Below are positions 8,719 through 17,827 of a DNA stretch of 64,000 nt, piece by piece. The DNA lies in assembly GCF_024158915.1 (NCBI RefSeq), contig NZ_JAMZGF010000001.1:124001-188000 (forward strand), in the 5' to 3' direction. Numbering within the stretch: the first letter of the stretch is position 1; each line of letters opens with the position of its first letter. The position numbers and the translations under genes were made by a program. The DNA comes from Chryseobacterium sp. S0630 (GTDB taxonomy: Bacteria > Bacteroidota > Bacteroidia > Flavobacteriales > Weeksellaceae). The notes beneath the pieces are model-generated. The model did no database searches. It saw nothing but the letters and a program-made list of their open reading frames with translations, and was not told the DNA's origin.

Positions 8719-11700
8719 TTATTTTTCTACTCTGTTTCTTACTTTAGTGTGATAGAACACGTTTGGTTTTGTTCCGATCTCCTCTAGTAAATAATATCTT
8801 CTGTTAGATGCATATTGCTCTCTAATTGAAGAATCTTTATCATTCATGTCTCCAAATGTCATTGCTCCAGTAGAACAAGCTTTAGAACAAGCAGTCTGGA
8901 ATTCTCCATCCTTCACTCTTCTTCCTTCTTTCTTAGCCTCAAGAATAGTATTCTGAGTCATTTGGATACACATTGAACATTTCTCCATTACCCCTCTAGT
9001 TCTTACAACTACATCCGGGTTAAGTACCATTCTTCCTAAATCGTTGTTCATGTTGAAATCGAACTTGTCATTTAGGTTATAAGTAAACCAGTTGAAACGT
9101 CTTACTTTGTACGGACAGTTGTTTGCACAATATCTGGTACCGATACATCTGTTGTAAGCCATATGGTTTTGACCTTGCTTACCGTGTGAAGTAGCCGCTA
9201 CCGGACATACAGTTTCACATGGAGCGTGGTTACAGTGCTGACACATTACTGGTTGGAAAATTACATCCGGGTTGTCTGCAGGGTGGTTTAATGCACCTCC
9301 GTCTCCGAAAGCAGTACCGTACAATTCTGGTACAGCCATTCCTTCTTTCAATCCTTCGTAAACTTCTACTTTTTGTCTTGAAGAGTAGTAACGGTCAATT
9401 CTTAACCAGTACATATCTCTAGACATTCTTACTTCTTCTTTACCTACTACAGGAACGTTGTTTTCTGCCTGACAAGCAATGATACATGCTCCACAACCAG
9501 TACAAGAGTTCAAGTCAATAGATAAGTTAAAGTGAGGACCATCAGTATCATCAAAAGCATCCCAAAGGTCGATTTTTCTCGCTGGAAGTGCTCCGCTGAT
9601 CGTGTGGTATTCCAAAGGCTTGTTCCATCCTTTGTGCTCATCATCAAAAGCAACGTTAATGAATTCAGCTAAAGGAACTTCCTTCGCGATTTCATAACGA
9701 CCCATTAATGTATTTTGAAGCTGGATACCTGCGAATTCGTGATCTTCTCCTGTTTTTTCAATTTTAACACCTGAAAGAACAAGGTTAGAACCGTCAAATA
9801 AAGGATAAGCATTTACACCAGTATCAGCAGTTGCTCCTGAGTTTTTCTTACCATAACCAAGTGCAAGACCTACAGATCCTTCAGCTTGTCCTGGTTGTAC
9901 GAATACAGGAACGTTTTCTATTTTAACTCCGTTTACAGTAAGGTTTACAATAGAACCATCTAGCTGCATTCTCGCGTTAAGATCGTTGTCAATTGCAAAT
10001 TTCTCTGCATCTTTAGGAGAAATTGTAAGGTAGTTATCCCAAGACATTCTTGTGATTGGGTCTGGTAACTCTTGTAACCAAGGGTTGTTTGCCTGAGTAC
10101 CATCTCCCATTGAAGTCTTAGTGTATAATACTAATTCTAATTCAGAAGCTTTAAAGTTTCCTAGTTCAGCAACAGCCTGAGCAGCATTTCCACCTGCATA
10201 AGCAAGAGAAGTTGCATTCGTAGAAGCGTTGATACCGTTATACAATGCTTTGTTGAAAGAAGTACCACCTAAAAGAGAAGCAGAGCTTGCTTTTAAATAA
10301 TCGTAGTAGTTGTTTGCTGCATTGTTTTTACCATTCTTCCAAACCAATAGAGACTCTTCAATCTGTCTTGATTTGTAGATTTTCTGGATTGTAGGCTGCA
10401 TTAATGAATATACTCCAGTCTGTGGTTCGATATCTCCCCAAGACTCTAACCAGTTAGCTACCGGAATTACAGCTTTCGCTGCTTTGTACATTTCATTTTT
10501 CTTATCTGCTACAGCAACTACGTAAGGAACTTTTGATAAAGATTTTTTGAAATCTTCTCCTTTTGGATGAGAGTAGATAGGGTCTACGTTGTTTGTAATT
10601 AATACACCAACTTGTCCACCGTTTACCCATCCTAAGAATTCCTGGTATTTAGCACCGTTGAATTCTTTAAGGAAGTTTGCCTTACCTGTGAAAGCTACTG
10701 AACCTAATTTTTGGTTGATTAAGTGTGCTAAAACCTGTGCTCCTTTAGAACCGTCAGCGAAAACAACAGCTTTGCTTCCTTTTGCTTTCAATTCGTTAGC
10801 AATTTCAGTTGCAGTCTTATCAGTAGTACCGCCACCTACGATTGCATTGTAAACTTCCACTAACGTTTTGTTTACAGCACTTGGTTTTAATCTGTATCTT
10901 GAGTCAGCGTTAGCTCCAGTTAAAGACATGTTAGACTCCACCTGAATGTGTCTCAACATGCTTGCTCCTGGTTTTCTAGCTGCTGCATAAGAAGTCTCTA
11001 AGCTTGAAGCATTATAATCTCCTAAGAAATCAGCCTGGAAAGAAACTACCAATTCAGAACCGTTAAGGTCATAAACAGGTAATGCTCTTTGTCCGAATAC
11101 TTCCTGTGCTGCATCTAATCCTGCAGAGTAAGGGAAAGCATCATAAGTTACTAATTCAGCTGTAGGATATTTAGCTTTGAATTCAGCGAATAACTTTTTG
11201 AAAGTTGGTGAAGCAAAAGAGTGTGATAAAACCACAATCTTTTTGCCTGACGCTTTAGCTTCTTCCAAACCTTTGATAACGAAACTGTCTACTTTATCGA
11301 AAGTTTCATCTTTGCCGTCTAGTTTAGGCTGCTTTACTTTATCGTTATCATAAAGAGAAAGTACACTTGCCTGAGCTCTTGCGTTAGTTTTACCTAAATC
11401 ACCACCAGCCGGGTTTGGTTCAATTTTGATAGGTCTACCTTCACGGGTTTTTACTAAAACACTAGCAAAGTCGAAACCGTCAAAATAGGTTGAAGCGTAA
11501 TAATTAGGGATTCCTGGAATAATGTCATGCGGCTTTACCACATAAGGAATCGTTTTGATTACTGGAGCTTCGCAGGCAGCTAAAGTAACTGCTGCTGTAG
11601 AGAATCCTAGTAATTTAAGGAAATCTCTTCTTGAAGTACTTGATCCGTTTTTCTCAGCATCTCCAAGGAAATCTTCTACCGGAATTTCTTCCTGAAACTC

Positions 11701-11778
11701 TTTCTGAGCCAGCTTATTATTCAAAGCTGGATCTTTAAGTTCATGAATACTTCTGAATTGTATTTTGTTTGAAGCCAT
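8719..11778 (-). CDS. actB: Alternative complex III subunit B (Tat-exported molybdopterin-like plus iron-sulfur protein)
   Basis: 1019 residues. A Tat-type motif SRRDFLK at 49-55 is followed by a hydrophobic stretch and LAAC (Cys69), set back from the N-terminus as usual for this family. The middle (about 100-740) is the molybdopterin-oxidoreductase-like fold, which in ACIII carries no Mo cofactor. The C-terminal ferredoxin part has four Cys sets: CTGCGAC from 759, CQHCNHAPC-ETVC from 846, CIGTRYCANNC from 878, and CSMC/CSKAC from 934 to 968. It links quinol oxidation in ActC to the haems of ActA/ActE. Confidence 0.95.
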   Translation of the reverse strand: MASNKIQFRSIHELKDPALNNKLAQKEFQEEIPVEDFLGDAEKNGSSTSRRDFLKLLGFSTAAVTLAACEAPVIKTIPYVVKPHDIIPGIPNYYASTYFDGFDFASVLVKTREGRPIKIEPNPAGGDLGKTNARAQASVLSLYDNDKVKQPKLDGKDETFDKVDSFVIKGLEEAKASGKKIVVLSHSFASPTFKKLFAEFKAKYPTAELVTYDAFPYSAGLDAAQEVFGQRALPVYDLNGSELVVSFQADFLGDYNASSLETSYAAARKPGASMLRHIQVESNMSLTGANADSRYRLKPSAVNKTLVEVYNAIVGGGTTDKTATEIANELKAKGSKAVVFADGSKGAQVLAHLINQKLGSVAFTGKANFLKEFNGAKYQEFLGWVNGGQVGVLITNNVDPIYSHPKGEDFKKSLSKVPYVVAVADKKNEMYKAAKAVIPVANWLESWGDIEPQTGVYSLMQPTIQKIYKSRQIEESLLVWKNGKNNAANNYYDYLKASSASLLGGTSFNKALYNGINASTNATSLAYAGGNAAQAVAELGNFKASELELVLYTKTSMGDGTQANNPWLQELPDPITRMSWDNYLTISPKDAEKFAIDNDLNARMQLDGSIVNLTVNGVKIENVPVFVQPGQAEGSVGLALGYGKKNSGATADTGVNAYPLFDGSNLVLSGVKIEKTGEDHEFAGIQLQNTLMGRYEIAKEVPLAEFINVAFDDEHKGWNKPLEYHTISGALPARKIDLWDAFDDTDGPHFNLSIDLNSCTGCGACIIACQAENNVPVVGKEEVRMSRDMYWLRIDRYYSSRQKVEVYEGLKEGMAVPELYGTAFGDGGALNHPADNPDVIFQPVMCQHCNHAPCETVCPVAATSHGKQGQNHMAYNRCIGTRYCANNCPYKVRRFNWFTYNLNDKFDFNMNNDLGRMVLNPDVVVRTRGVMEKCSMCIQMTQNTILEAKKEGRRVKDGEFQTACSKACSTGAMTFGDMNDKDSSIREQYASNRRYYLLEEIGTKPNVFYHTKVRNRVEK

Positions 11779-11801
11779 TTATACTTCTAATTTTTTAGTT
11801 A

Positions 11802-13160
11802 TTAATAATGACATTTACCACACTCAAGACCTCCAATTGCATCTACAGTGATCTTACCTCCATCTTGTGGATATTGTTTTTTCAACTTGTCATGTAGATT
11901 TTTGAAGTACTCTTTATTATAACCGTTGTTCATATCAACTTCAGTCGTTCTGTGGCACTCGATACACCATCCCATAGTAAAGTCGTTTGCCATCTGAACA
12001 ACATTCATTGTATCAATTTTACCGTGACAAGCTTTACATACTACATCAATTTTGTTGTTAGGATTCTTTTTGTTGAAAGAATTGATGATCGCTTGTTCTC
12101 CAGCAATTACGTGCTGAGAGTGGTTGAAGTAAACGAAGTCTGGCATGTTGTGGATTCTTGTCCATTCAACCGGCTGTGTTTTTCCTGTGTACTGTTGTTT
12201 TGCAGGATCCCAACCTGTTGCAGCATAGATCTTCTGGATTTCTCCGTCATAGAATGCCTTGTCTTTTCCTGGCTCCATGTAGTGATCTGCGTTGTATTCA
12301 GAAATTGTTCTGTGACAGTTCATACAAACGTTCATAGAAGGAATCTCAGATACTTTTCCGTATTTAGCACTAGAGTGACATAACTGACAGTCAATTTTTT
12401 GTTCTCCAGCGTGGATTTTGTGAGAGAAGTAGATAGGTTGCTCAGGTTTGTACCCTTTGTAAACCCCAATCCACATTAACCAGTTCCATACTCCGTAAGC
12501 GGCTAAAATAGCAAGGATTGCTAATAAACCTTTACCAATGAAGTGGAACTTCTCATACATTTCACTGAAAGAACGAACTCTTGTTTCATTAAGTCCCGCT
12601 AAATCTTCAGACTGACCCAGTTTTACCAATTGTCTTAGTTTTACCAAGATCCAAACCAGTAAACCTGCGATCGCTAAAAGTGAAATGATTACAACGTTTG
12701 TAGTAGTTTTGTCTGCAGGAGCTGTCGCAGTAGCGTCAGTTGCAGGAGTTGCTTCCGGTTTTTTCTCCTCCGGAGCAGGAGGGTTAGTTGTGAAAGCTAA
12801 AATGTCGTCAATATCCTTATCTGTAAGATTTGGAAAGACCTGCATTTCAGTCTTGTTAAACTTTTCAAAAATCTCATTGGCGTATTTATCCCCAGAAGCT
12901 CTTAGAGCTTTGTTGTCTTTGATCCACTTGTGAAGCCAATCTTTGTCTACACCACCTTCTGTCTTTACACGTTCTACAACCCCTTTTAATGGTGGTCCTA
13001 CAACTTGTTTGTCCAGCGCGTGACATGCAGTACAATTCGCTTTGAAAAGTTTCTCTCCGTTTTTAGGATCGCCGTCTTGCCCGTAAAATGAAGCACTGGT
13101 TGATAGCAATAAGCCTATTGCGATCAACGTTTTTTTATAATGCTTTCTCCAACTAATCAT
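11802..13160 (-). CDS. actA: Alternative complex III subunit A, multihaem cytochrome c with an extra N-terminal haem domain
   Basis: 452 residues with six CXXCH motifs: CTACH 43-47, CQLCH 258-262, CMNCH 279-283, CKACH 375-379, CIECH 399-403 and CGKCH 447-451. The last five match the pentahaem ActA known from Rhodothermus. The first lies in a separate class I cytochrome c domain (about 30-125) behind a signal sequence, joined by a Pro/Ala/Thr linker (128-152). Two hydrophobic helices follow (about 155-174 and 208-230). Electrons leave here toward terminal oxidase. First gene of the act operon. Confidence 0.94.
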   Translation of the reverse strand: MISWRKHYKKTLIAIGLLLSTSASFYGQDGDPKNGEKLFKANCTACHALDKQVVGPPLKGVVERVKTEGGVDKDWLHKWIKDNKALRASGDKYANEIFEKFNKTEMQVFPNLTDKDIDDILAFTTNPPAPEEKKPEATPATDATATAPADKTTTNVVIISLLAIAGLLVWILVKLRQLVKLGQSEDLAGLNETRVRSFSEMYEKFHFIGKGLLAILAILAAYGVWNWLMWIGVYKGYKPEQPIYFSHKIHAGEQKIDCQLCHSSAKYGKVSEIPSMNVCMNCHRTISEYNADHYMEPGKDKAFYDGEIQKIYAATGWDPAKQQYTGKTQPVEWTRIHNMPDFVYFNHSQHVIAGEQAIINSFNKKNPNNKIDVVCKACHGKIDTMNVVQMANDFTMGWCIECHRTTEVDMNNGYNKEYFKNLHDKLKKQYPQDGGKITVDAIGGLECGKCHY

Positions 13161-13207
13161 TTAAATTATCTTATGTTAGTAAATTATTGAACATTCAATC
13201 AATTCCG

Positions 13208-13215
13208 CAAAAATA
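13208..13215 (-). promoter_or_regulatory. -7 element of the act operon
   Basis: TATTTTTG on the minus strand fits TAnnTTTG; start near 13201 gives a leader of about 40 bases before actA. The -33 region is not convincing. Confidence 0.4.
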
Positions 13216-13297
13216 ATATTTTTAACAGGAATTTAACGGTATATCGAAAAGGGAAAATATCATTTACGTTTAATTTGTATTGATTCTAAATAACCAG

Positions 13298-13329
13298 TTT
13301 GGTATAGTTTTTTAATTTGTATAAATTTG
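13298..13329 (+). promoter_or_regulatory. Promoter of the SPOR-domain gene
   Basis: TTTG (13298-13301), 20-base spacer, TAAATTTG (13322-13329). Both boxes fit the Bacteroidota consensus; the ATG is 15 bases after the -7 box, so the leader would be very short. Confidence 0.6.
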
Positions 13330-13344
13330 CGGAAACAAGTTTAA

Positions 13345-13902
13345 ATGAGAAATCTAATCAAAATATTTTCGATATTATCATTATTTGGATTTTATAATAT
13401 TGAAGCACAGCAAGTTGTTAAAAAGGATACCCTGTCGGGAACAGAACTGGTCATGACAATGGATTCCAAAATAAATGCTGCTTTGGAAGGAATTGAAGGA
13501 AAGTGTGCGAAAGTTGCTCCAACAAATTCTCCTAAAGATTTCAGTAATAATGATAGTGGAATTTCTACAGGAATCAATACAAAACCCCCTAAGATCTTTG
13601 TGCCGAGCAGAGAACTTACCAATGCAGAAATCTGTAAGAAAAATCCTAGAATTTTAGGGTTCAAAATCCAGATTACAACGGTAAAAAGTAATGAGGAGGC
13701 TAATGAGGTGAAATCTTATTTCAGAAAAAGATTCCCGAATCTGAAAGTGGAGACAGATGCTTCTTTAAGACCTAATTATAAAATTTTAGCTGGAAGTTAT
13801 TTCACAAAACAAAGTGCTGCCAGTGATCTTTCCAAAATCAGAGAATACTTTAAATCTGCAGTAGCAGTACAGTATAGAATTTTCTGTGCAGAAGCAAAAT
13901 AA
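13345..13902 (+). CDS. Exported SPOR-domain protein
   Basis: 185 residues: signal peptide (about 1-22, ending IEAQ), a linker with two Cys-containing stretches, and a C-terminal SPOR-type domain (about 105-180; FKIQITTVKSNEEANEVKSY... YKILAGSYFTKQSAASDL). SPOR domains bind denuded glycan strands of peptidoglycan, often at division sites. It is divergent from actA and ends at a terminator shared with the convergent membrane protein gene. Its precise role cannot be read from the sequence. Confidence 0.8.
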   Translation: MRNLIKIFSILSLFGFYNIEAQQVVKKDTLSGTELVMTMDSKINAALEGIEGKCAKVAPTNSPKDFSNNDSGISTGINTKPPKIFVPSRELTNAEICKKNPRILGFKIQITTVKSNEEANEVKSYFRKRFPNLKVETDASLRPNYKILAGSYFTKQSAASDLSKIREYFKSAVAVQYRIFCAEAK

Positions 13903-13930
13903 GAAGTATTTATTTCAACATAAAAACAAA

Positions 13931-13958
13931 AAGCTGAGAAATTTTCTCAGCTTTTTTT
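13931..13958. terminator. Bidirectional terminator between convergent genes
   Basis: AAGCTGAGAA / TTCTCAGCTT stem with a T run on the plus side and A/T run (AAAAACAAAAA) on the other. It serves the SPOR gene and overlaps the stop of the convergent gene at 13957. Confidence 0.8.
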
Positions 13959-15234
13959 ATTGATAATAATTTTCCATAAACCAGAAAAATTCTGTCATTC
14001 TGAAGATGTTATTGATGATCAGATAGATAAACAATATAACCATTGTGAATGTTAAAAACGACATCATTTTTGGTGAAGATCTGTAGGCAAAAAAGAGCCA
14101 TCCTAAAAGAAGAGGATATACAAAGACAAAATGTCCTCCATAGATATAGGAGGTGTGAAGGCCAAACCTCATCACACAATGGATAATGATGTCAACTAAA
14201 AATGAAATGACAATTATCTGAACCCACTTGTTTTTAAAGTTTTTAAAATAACTCCAACTTATCAGGATTAATAATATTGCAATAAAAAAGTAGGGAAGAG
14301 GCGATGAGTAAAGATCCATGTAAAGCCCTTTGAAATTAAATCCTTTCATATTATGCTTGTCAGACATAATAAATCCGGGGAAAAGAATATTGCCTCCGAA
14401 AAAGAAGGAGAGAATCATATCCCATGTTGGCATTGATTCTACATTCGAGAATTTTTCATACTGTTGATTTGTTTTTGAAAAGATATTCTGATATTTAAAA
14501 TCAATTCTGTTTAGATAAAGCAGTACAAAACAGATAATAGCTATTGCCACTCTTAGAACTGCATTTCCGAATTTTTTCAAGTTTGTAAAAATGCCCTTCT
14601 CAAAAATAAGAGGAATGAAAACCTTTACAATATTTGTAATGGTAAGTCCTCCGATAGTAATCCCAGCCAGTGATAAAGCAGTAGCAGGTATTTTTTCTTC
14701 TTTCCTTAGTTTTATTGCCGCATAGTAATTGTATAACGAGAGTAAAAATAAGGTGTAGGTAAAGTTCTCCGGAGTAAAAGACAAGATAATATTAGTGGAA
14801 AAAGCTCCAAAGAACAGAATGATTAAAAGGCTTAGCCATAAAGGAAGGTGAATGATGTTTTTTAAATATTTAAATACCTGAATAATATTTAATGTAATGA
14901 TAATATTACTGAGCCATGCCAACGTAAGTCTGAAGTTGGCATCCATTTTTCCTCCTGAAATAAATAACGAGAATTCTCTTATCCAGTTAAAAAAATAGTA
15001 GGATAGAGGATGTCTTTCAAAACTACCTCCTGTCATAAGGATTGATTTGTTGTCGAAACTGAAGTAAGCATCCCACGGAATCCTGCTGTCAAAAATAATC
15101 CTGTAATGAAGGGCAATATAAGATCCTAAAATTCCATAACAGACTATGAAAAACAGAAATACTGCCAACTCGGTATAAGTGGAAGGGAAAACCAGTTTAA
15201 GAAAATTGATAATTTTTGTTTTGATAAAAGACAC
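13957..15234 (-). CDS. Polytopic membrane protein, DUF6080/GT-C glycosyltransferase-like
   Basis: 425 residues with about ten to eleven hydrophobic helices spread over the full length. The first periplasmic loop carries DSRIPWDAYFSFDN and, further on, GGSFERHPLSYYFFNW; an acidic pair in the first loop followed by an H-P-L motif recalls GT-C (polyprenol-sugar-dependent) glycosyltransferases. I recall similar proteins being labelled DUF6080 in Bacteroidota, so enzymatic activity is an inference. The start codon is GTG (15234), since the codon two positions upstream is a stop. Monocistronic. Confidence 0.65.
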   Translation of the reverse strand: MSFIKTKIINFLKLVFPSTYTELAVFLFFIVCYGILGSYIALHYRIIFDSRIPWDAYFSFDNKSILMTGGSFERHPLSYYFFNWIREFSLFISGGKMDANFRLTLAWLSNIIITLNIIQVFKYLKNIIHLPLWLSLLIILFFGAFSTNIILSFTPENFTYTLFLLSLYNYYAAIKLRKEEKIPATALSLAGITIGGLTITNIVKVFIPLIFEKGIFTNLKKFGNAVLRVAIAIICFVLLYLNRIDFKYQNIFSKTNQQYEKFSNVESMPTWDMILSFFFGGNILFPGFIMSDKHNMKGFNFKGLYMDLYSSPLPYFFIAILLILISWSYFKNFKNKWVQIIVISFLVDIIIHCVMRFGLHTSYIYGGHFVFVYPLLLGWLFFAYRSSPKMMSFLTFTMVILFIYLIINNIFRMTEFFWFMENYYQ

Positions 15235-15249
15235 GGGTCAAATTTTTTG

Positions 15250-15257
15250 CAAAAGTA
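15250..15257 (-). promoter_or_regulatory. -7 element of the polytopic membrane protein gene
   Basis: TACTTTTG on the minus strand, 15 bases before the GTG start; it abuts the upstream terminator. Confidence 0.4.
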
Positions 15258-15289
15258 AAATAAAAAAACCACCAAAATTGGTGGTTATA
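15258..15289 (-). terminator. Terminator after the T9SS protein gene at 15309
   Basis: AACCACCAATTTTGGTGGTT forms a perfect stem and is followed on the minus strand by TTTTTATTTT. Confidence 0.8.
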
Positions 15290-15308
15290 AAAGTTTGTAT
15301 AAACGTTG

Positions 15309-16124
15309 TTATTGTTTGATTACTTTCTCGGTTTTGGAGGTTCCGTCAGAGAAATCTACTTTTAATAGATAAACTCCTTTTGGAAGTGAAGAAATATCCA
15401 ATCTTTCTGAAGTATTGTTGAGCAGAGATTTTCCGCTTGCATCAATTACTGTAGCAGATTTGATTTTTTTATCTGTTTTAATATTGATTTCTCCTTTTGT
15501 AGGGTTTGGATAAATGTTTGTAAAGTCTTTTACTTTAGCATTGGCTTCCTGAGTAGCTAATGTAGCACTTGCTAAAACCTGTACATCATCTATCGAAAGG
15601 CTATCTGCATCATTGGCTACATAATGGAATCTGAATTTAACATTGGCCTGCCCTGCATATGAGGCTAAGCTCACGGTAATCGCTAGTGTTTCATAATCAG
15701 TATATACTCCATAGTTTTCTTCAACCCATACCTGATTCCAGGTAGTTCCTCCATCTGTGGATACCTCTACTTTTAAATCTCCGTTAGGATTTGGATCAAC
15801 CATGTATTCGTATCCAATTTTAGCATTGAACTTTAGGACTGGACTCGTTGTCCCTACTAAACTGAAAGAAGGACTTGTTAAATGAGCATCCTGCGCTTCT
15901 GCAATCCATCCTATAGCGGCAGATTTTCCACCATTGATATTAAATGTTGCTTGTCCGGATGCATTAAATATGATAGTGGTAAATCCCCAAGGTCTTGAAG
16001 CCACATTTGTTCCGGTTGTCCATCCTGTTGGAGGAAATATCGTACCCTGAAAAGTCTCTGTGAGAATCTGTGCATTTCCAAATACAAAAGAAATAAGGAA
16101 AATGAATAGTAATTTTGTTTTCAT
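15309..16124 (-). CDS. T9SS-secreted protein with a choice-of-anchor-J-type domain
   Basis: 271 residues: signal peptide (1-18, ending FGNAQ); a jelly-roll domain at about 20-190 with the family opening ILTETFQGTIFPPTGWT and the DSLSIDDVQV ending typical of the cleaved-adhesin/choice-of-anchor J group; and a type A T9SS sorting domain at about 200-271 (NIYPNPTKGEINI ... LDISSLPKGVYLLKV ... KTEKVIKQ). It is therefore expected on the cell surface or in the medium; the ligand is unknown. A second protein of the same design lies at 28890, though the two are not close copies. Confidence 0.88.
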   Translation of the reverse strand: MKTKLLFIFLISFVFGNAQILTETFQGTIFPPTGWTTGTNVASRPWGFTTIIFNASGQATFNINGGKSAAIGWIAEAQDAHLTSPSFSLVGTTSPVLKFNAKIGYEYMVDPNPNGDLKVEVSTDGGTTWNQVWVEENYGVYTDYETLAITVSLASYAGQANVKFRFHYVANDADSLSIDDVQVLASATLATQEANAKVKDFTNIYPNPTKGEINIKTDKKIKSATVIDASGKSLLNNTSERLDISSLPKGVYLLKVDFSDGTSKTEKVIKQ

Positions 16125-16210
16125 TTGGTTTACGTTTAAAGTTGTTAGTAAATGTAATAAAAAAATGAAAATAATTACCTGTTTTTTGATTTTTTATGAA
16201 TATTTGTTAA

Positions 16211-17752
16211 TCACGAACTGCATGAAAGTGTGGAACATCCGGCTGTGTCATCGTATCCAGACGGTCTTTTGGCGGAGAACTCAGGATATATTTCCTGATA
16301 TGGATTTTCGAGGGCTTTAATGAGTTTTTCCAGCATCTCTTTTTTGCCATTGCTGATCTCTTCAATACATTCATAGAGAAGATAATTTCGGAGTATAAAT
16401 GTTGGATTTGCTTTTTCCATCATGGCTAAAGAGTCTTCTTTCGAAATAGAGTTTAAAGCTTTTCTTGCTTCATAACTTTTGATAAAACTATTTAGCTTTT
16501 CCAGCTTTACTTCATCCAGAATAATATAAGAGACATCTTTAAAATGTTCTGATATGTTTGTGCTTTGGGTTATTTTTTTCAGTTGATTGAAAAACAAGGT
16601 GTAATCCAACTGAAGTTCCTGCATTAATCCCTGCCAGTTGGTGAAAAATTCTTCATCATCTTTTTGAAGCTGATCAAAACCGAACTTTTTACAGAGCATC
16701 TGGTCATGAGCTTTCCAAAAATAAGTTCCGAAATTATTTAAAGTATCTTCTAAAAACTTTTCATCCTTGATTAATGGATGAAGAGCATTAGCAAGCTGCC
16801 AAAGATTCCATTGGGCAATTTGTCCCTGTTTTCCGAACGCATATCTTCTTCCCGGAAGGTCTGTTGTATTGGGTGTGAAATTCAAATCATATTCGTCCAT
16901 CATGGAATAGGGGCCGTAGTCAATAGTTAACCCCAAAATGGACATATTATCTGTGTTCATCACTCCATGTACAAAGCCTACTCTGAACCATTCAACCATT
17001 AAGTTAGCCGTTCGGGTGCAGATGTTTTCAAAAAAGTCTCTGTATTTCTTATTGTCAGTTGATGTAATTTCCGGGTAATAGTTTTCAATGGTAAAGTCGG
17101 CAAGCTCCTGAAGATTGTTATATTCTCTTTGGGCAGACATAAGTTCAAAATGTCCGAAACGTAAAAAACTTTCAGCAGTTCTGATGACCACTGCACCTTT
17201 TTCAAGCTGTGGATTTCCGCTGTACATGATATCACGCATCACATCTTCGCCTGTAAAAGCCAGACTAAGCGCTCTTGTTGTAGGAATGCCTAAGTGATAC
17301 ATAGCTTCACTCATAAGATATTCACGTACAGAAGACCTCAATACGGCTCTTCCATCAGCATGTCTAGAATATGGAGTTGCTCCGGCTCCTTTCCATTGGA
17401 TTTCGGTCTTTTTTCCTGCCTCATTGGTAATTTCACCTGCAAGGATGGCTCTTCCATCTCCAAGCTGTCCTGCCCAGTTTCCGAACTGATGTCCTGCATA
17501 AGCTGTGGCATAGGTTCGAACGTTGTCCGGAAGGTTATTTCCTACCAGAAAGTTCAGATCTTTATCTTCGTATTTTCCTAAGCCAATTTCCTCTGATAAA
17601 GCTTCGTTAAAAGCAATCAGTTCAGGTTTATCAAAACCTGCGGGTTTAATGGTAGCAAATAAAACCTTTGGAGTGTTTCTCTGCATAGTGTTGTTTGAAA
17701 AATCACCGGGAAAATTTTCAATAAATGGCTGTCTGATACGTTCGATATTCAT
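16211..17752 (-). CDS. selO: Protein adenylyltransferase SelO (YdiU family)
   Basis: 513 residues, the full family length. SelO is a pseudokinase-fold enzyme that transfers AMP from ATP to Ser/Thr/Tyr residues and takes part in redox homeostasis. Family signatures: AYAGHQFGNWAGQLGDGRA, GAGATPYSRHADGRAVLRSS, and HGVMNTDNMSILGLTIDYGP. The C-terminus ends CSTLSCSS, the bacterial Cys equivalent of the eukaryotic selenocysteine-Ser-Ser end. ATG 17752 is only 4 bases from a TACCTTTG element, so the transcript may be leaderless. Confidence 0.95.
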   Translation of the reverse strand: MNIERIRQPFIENFPGDFSNNTMQRNTPKVLFATIKPAGFDKPELIAFNEALSEEIGLGKYEDKDLNFLVGNNLPDNVRTYATAYAGHQFGNWAGQLGDGRAILAGEITNEAGKKTEIQWKGAGATPYSRHADGRAVLRSSVREYLMSEAMYHLGIPTTRALSLAFTGEDVMRDIMYSGNPQLEKGAVVIRTAESFLRFGHFELMSAQREYNNLQELADFTIENYYPEITSTDNKKYRDFFENICTRTANLMVEWFRVGFVHGVMNTDNMSILGLTIDYGPYSMMDEYDLNFTPNTTDLPGRRYAFGKQGQIAQWNLWQLANALHPLIKDEKFLEDTLNNFGTYFWKAHDQMLCKKFGFDQLQKDDEEFFTNWQGLMQELQLDYTLFFNQLKKITQSTNISEHFKDVSYIILDEVKLEKLNSFIKSYEARKALNSISKEDSLAMMEKANPTFILRNYLLYECIEEISNGKKEMLEKLIKALENPYQEIYPEFSAKRPSGYDDTAGCSTLSCSS

Positions 17753-17756
17753 CCTT

Positions 17757-17764
17757 CAAAGGTA
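17757..17764 (-). promoter_or_regulatory. -7 element immediately before selO
   Basis: TACCTTTG on the minus strand ends 4 bases before the selO ATG, which would put the start site at or beside the A of the start codon. Confidence 0.4.
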
Positions 17765-17774
17765 TTAATTATAA

Positions 17775-17807
17775 AAGAAAAGACCTTTCAAATTATTGAA
17801 AGGTCTT
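17775..17807 (-). terminator. Terminator of the ricT-gldH-PBP1A operon
   Basis: AAGACCTTTCAA and TTGAAAGGTCTT pair around a short loop; TTTTCTTTT follows on the minus strand. It sits between the PBP1A stop and selO. Confidence 0.8.
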
Positions 17808-17827
17808 GTGTATTTCTAAAAGAGAAT

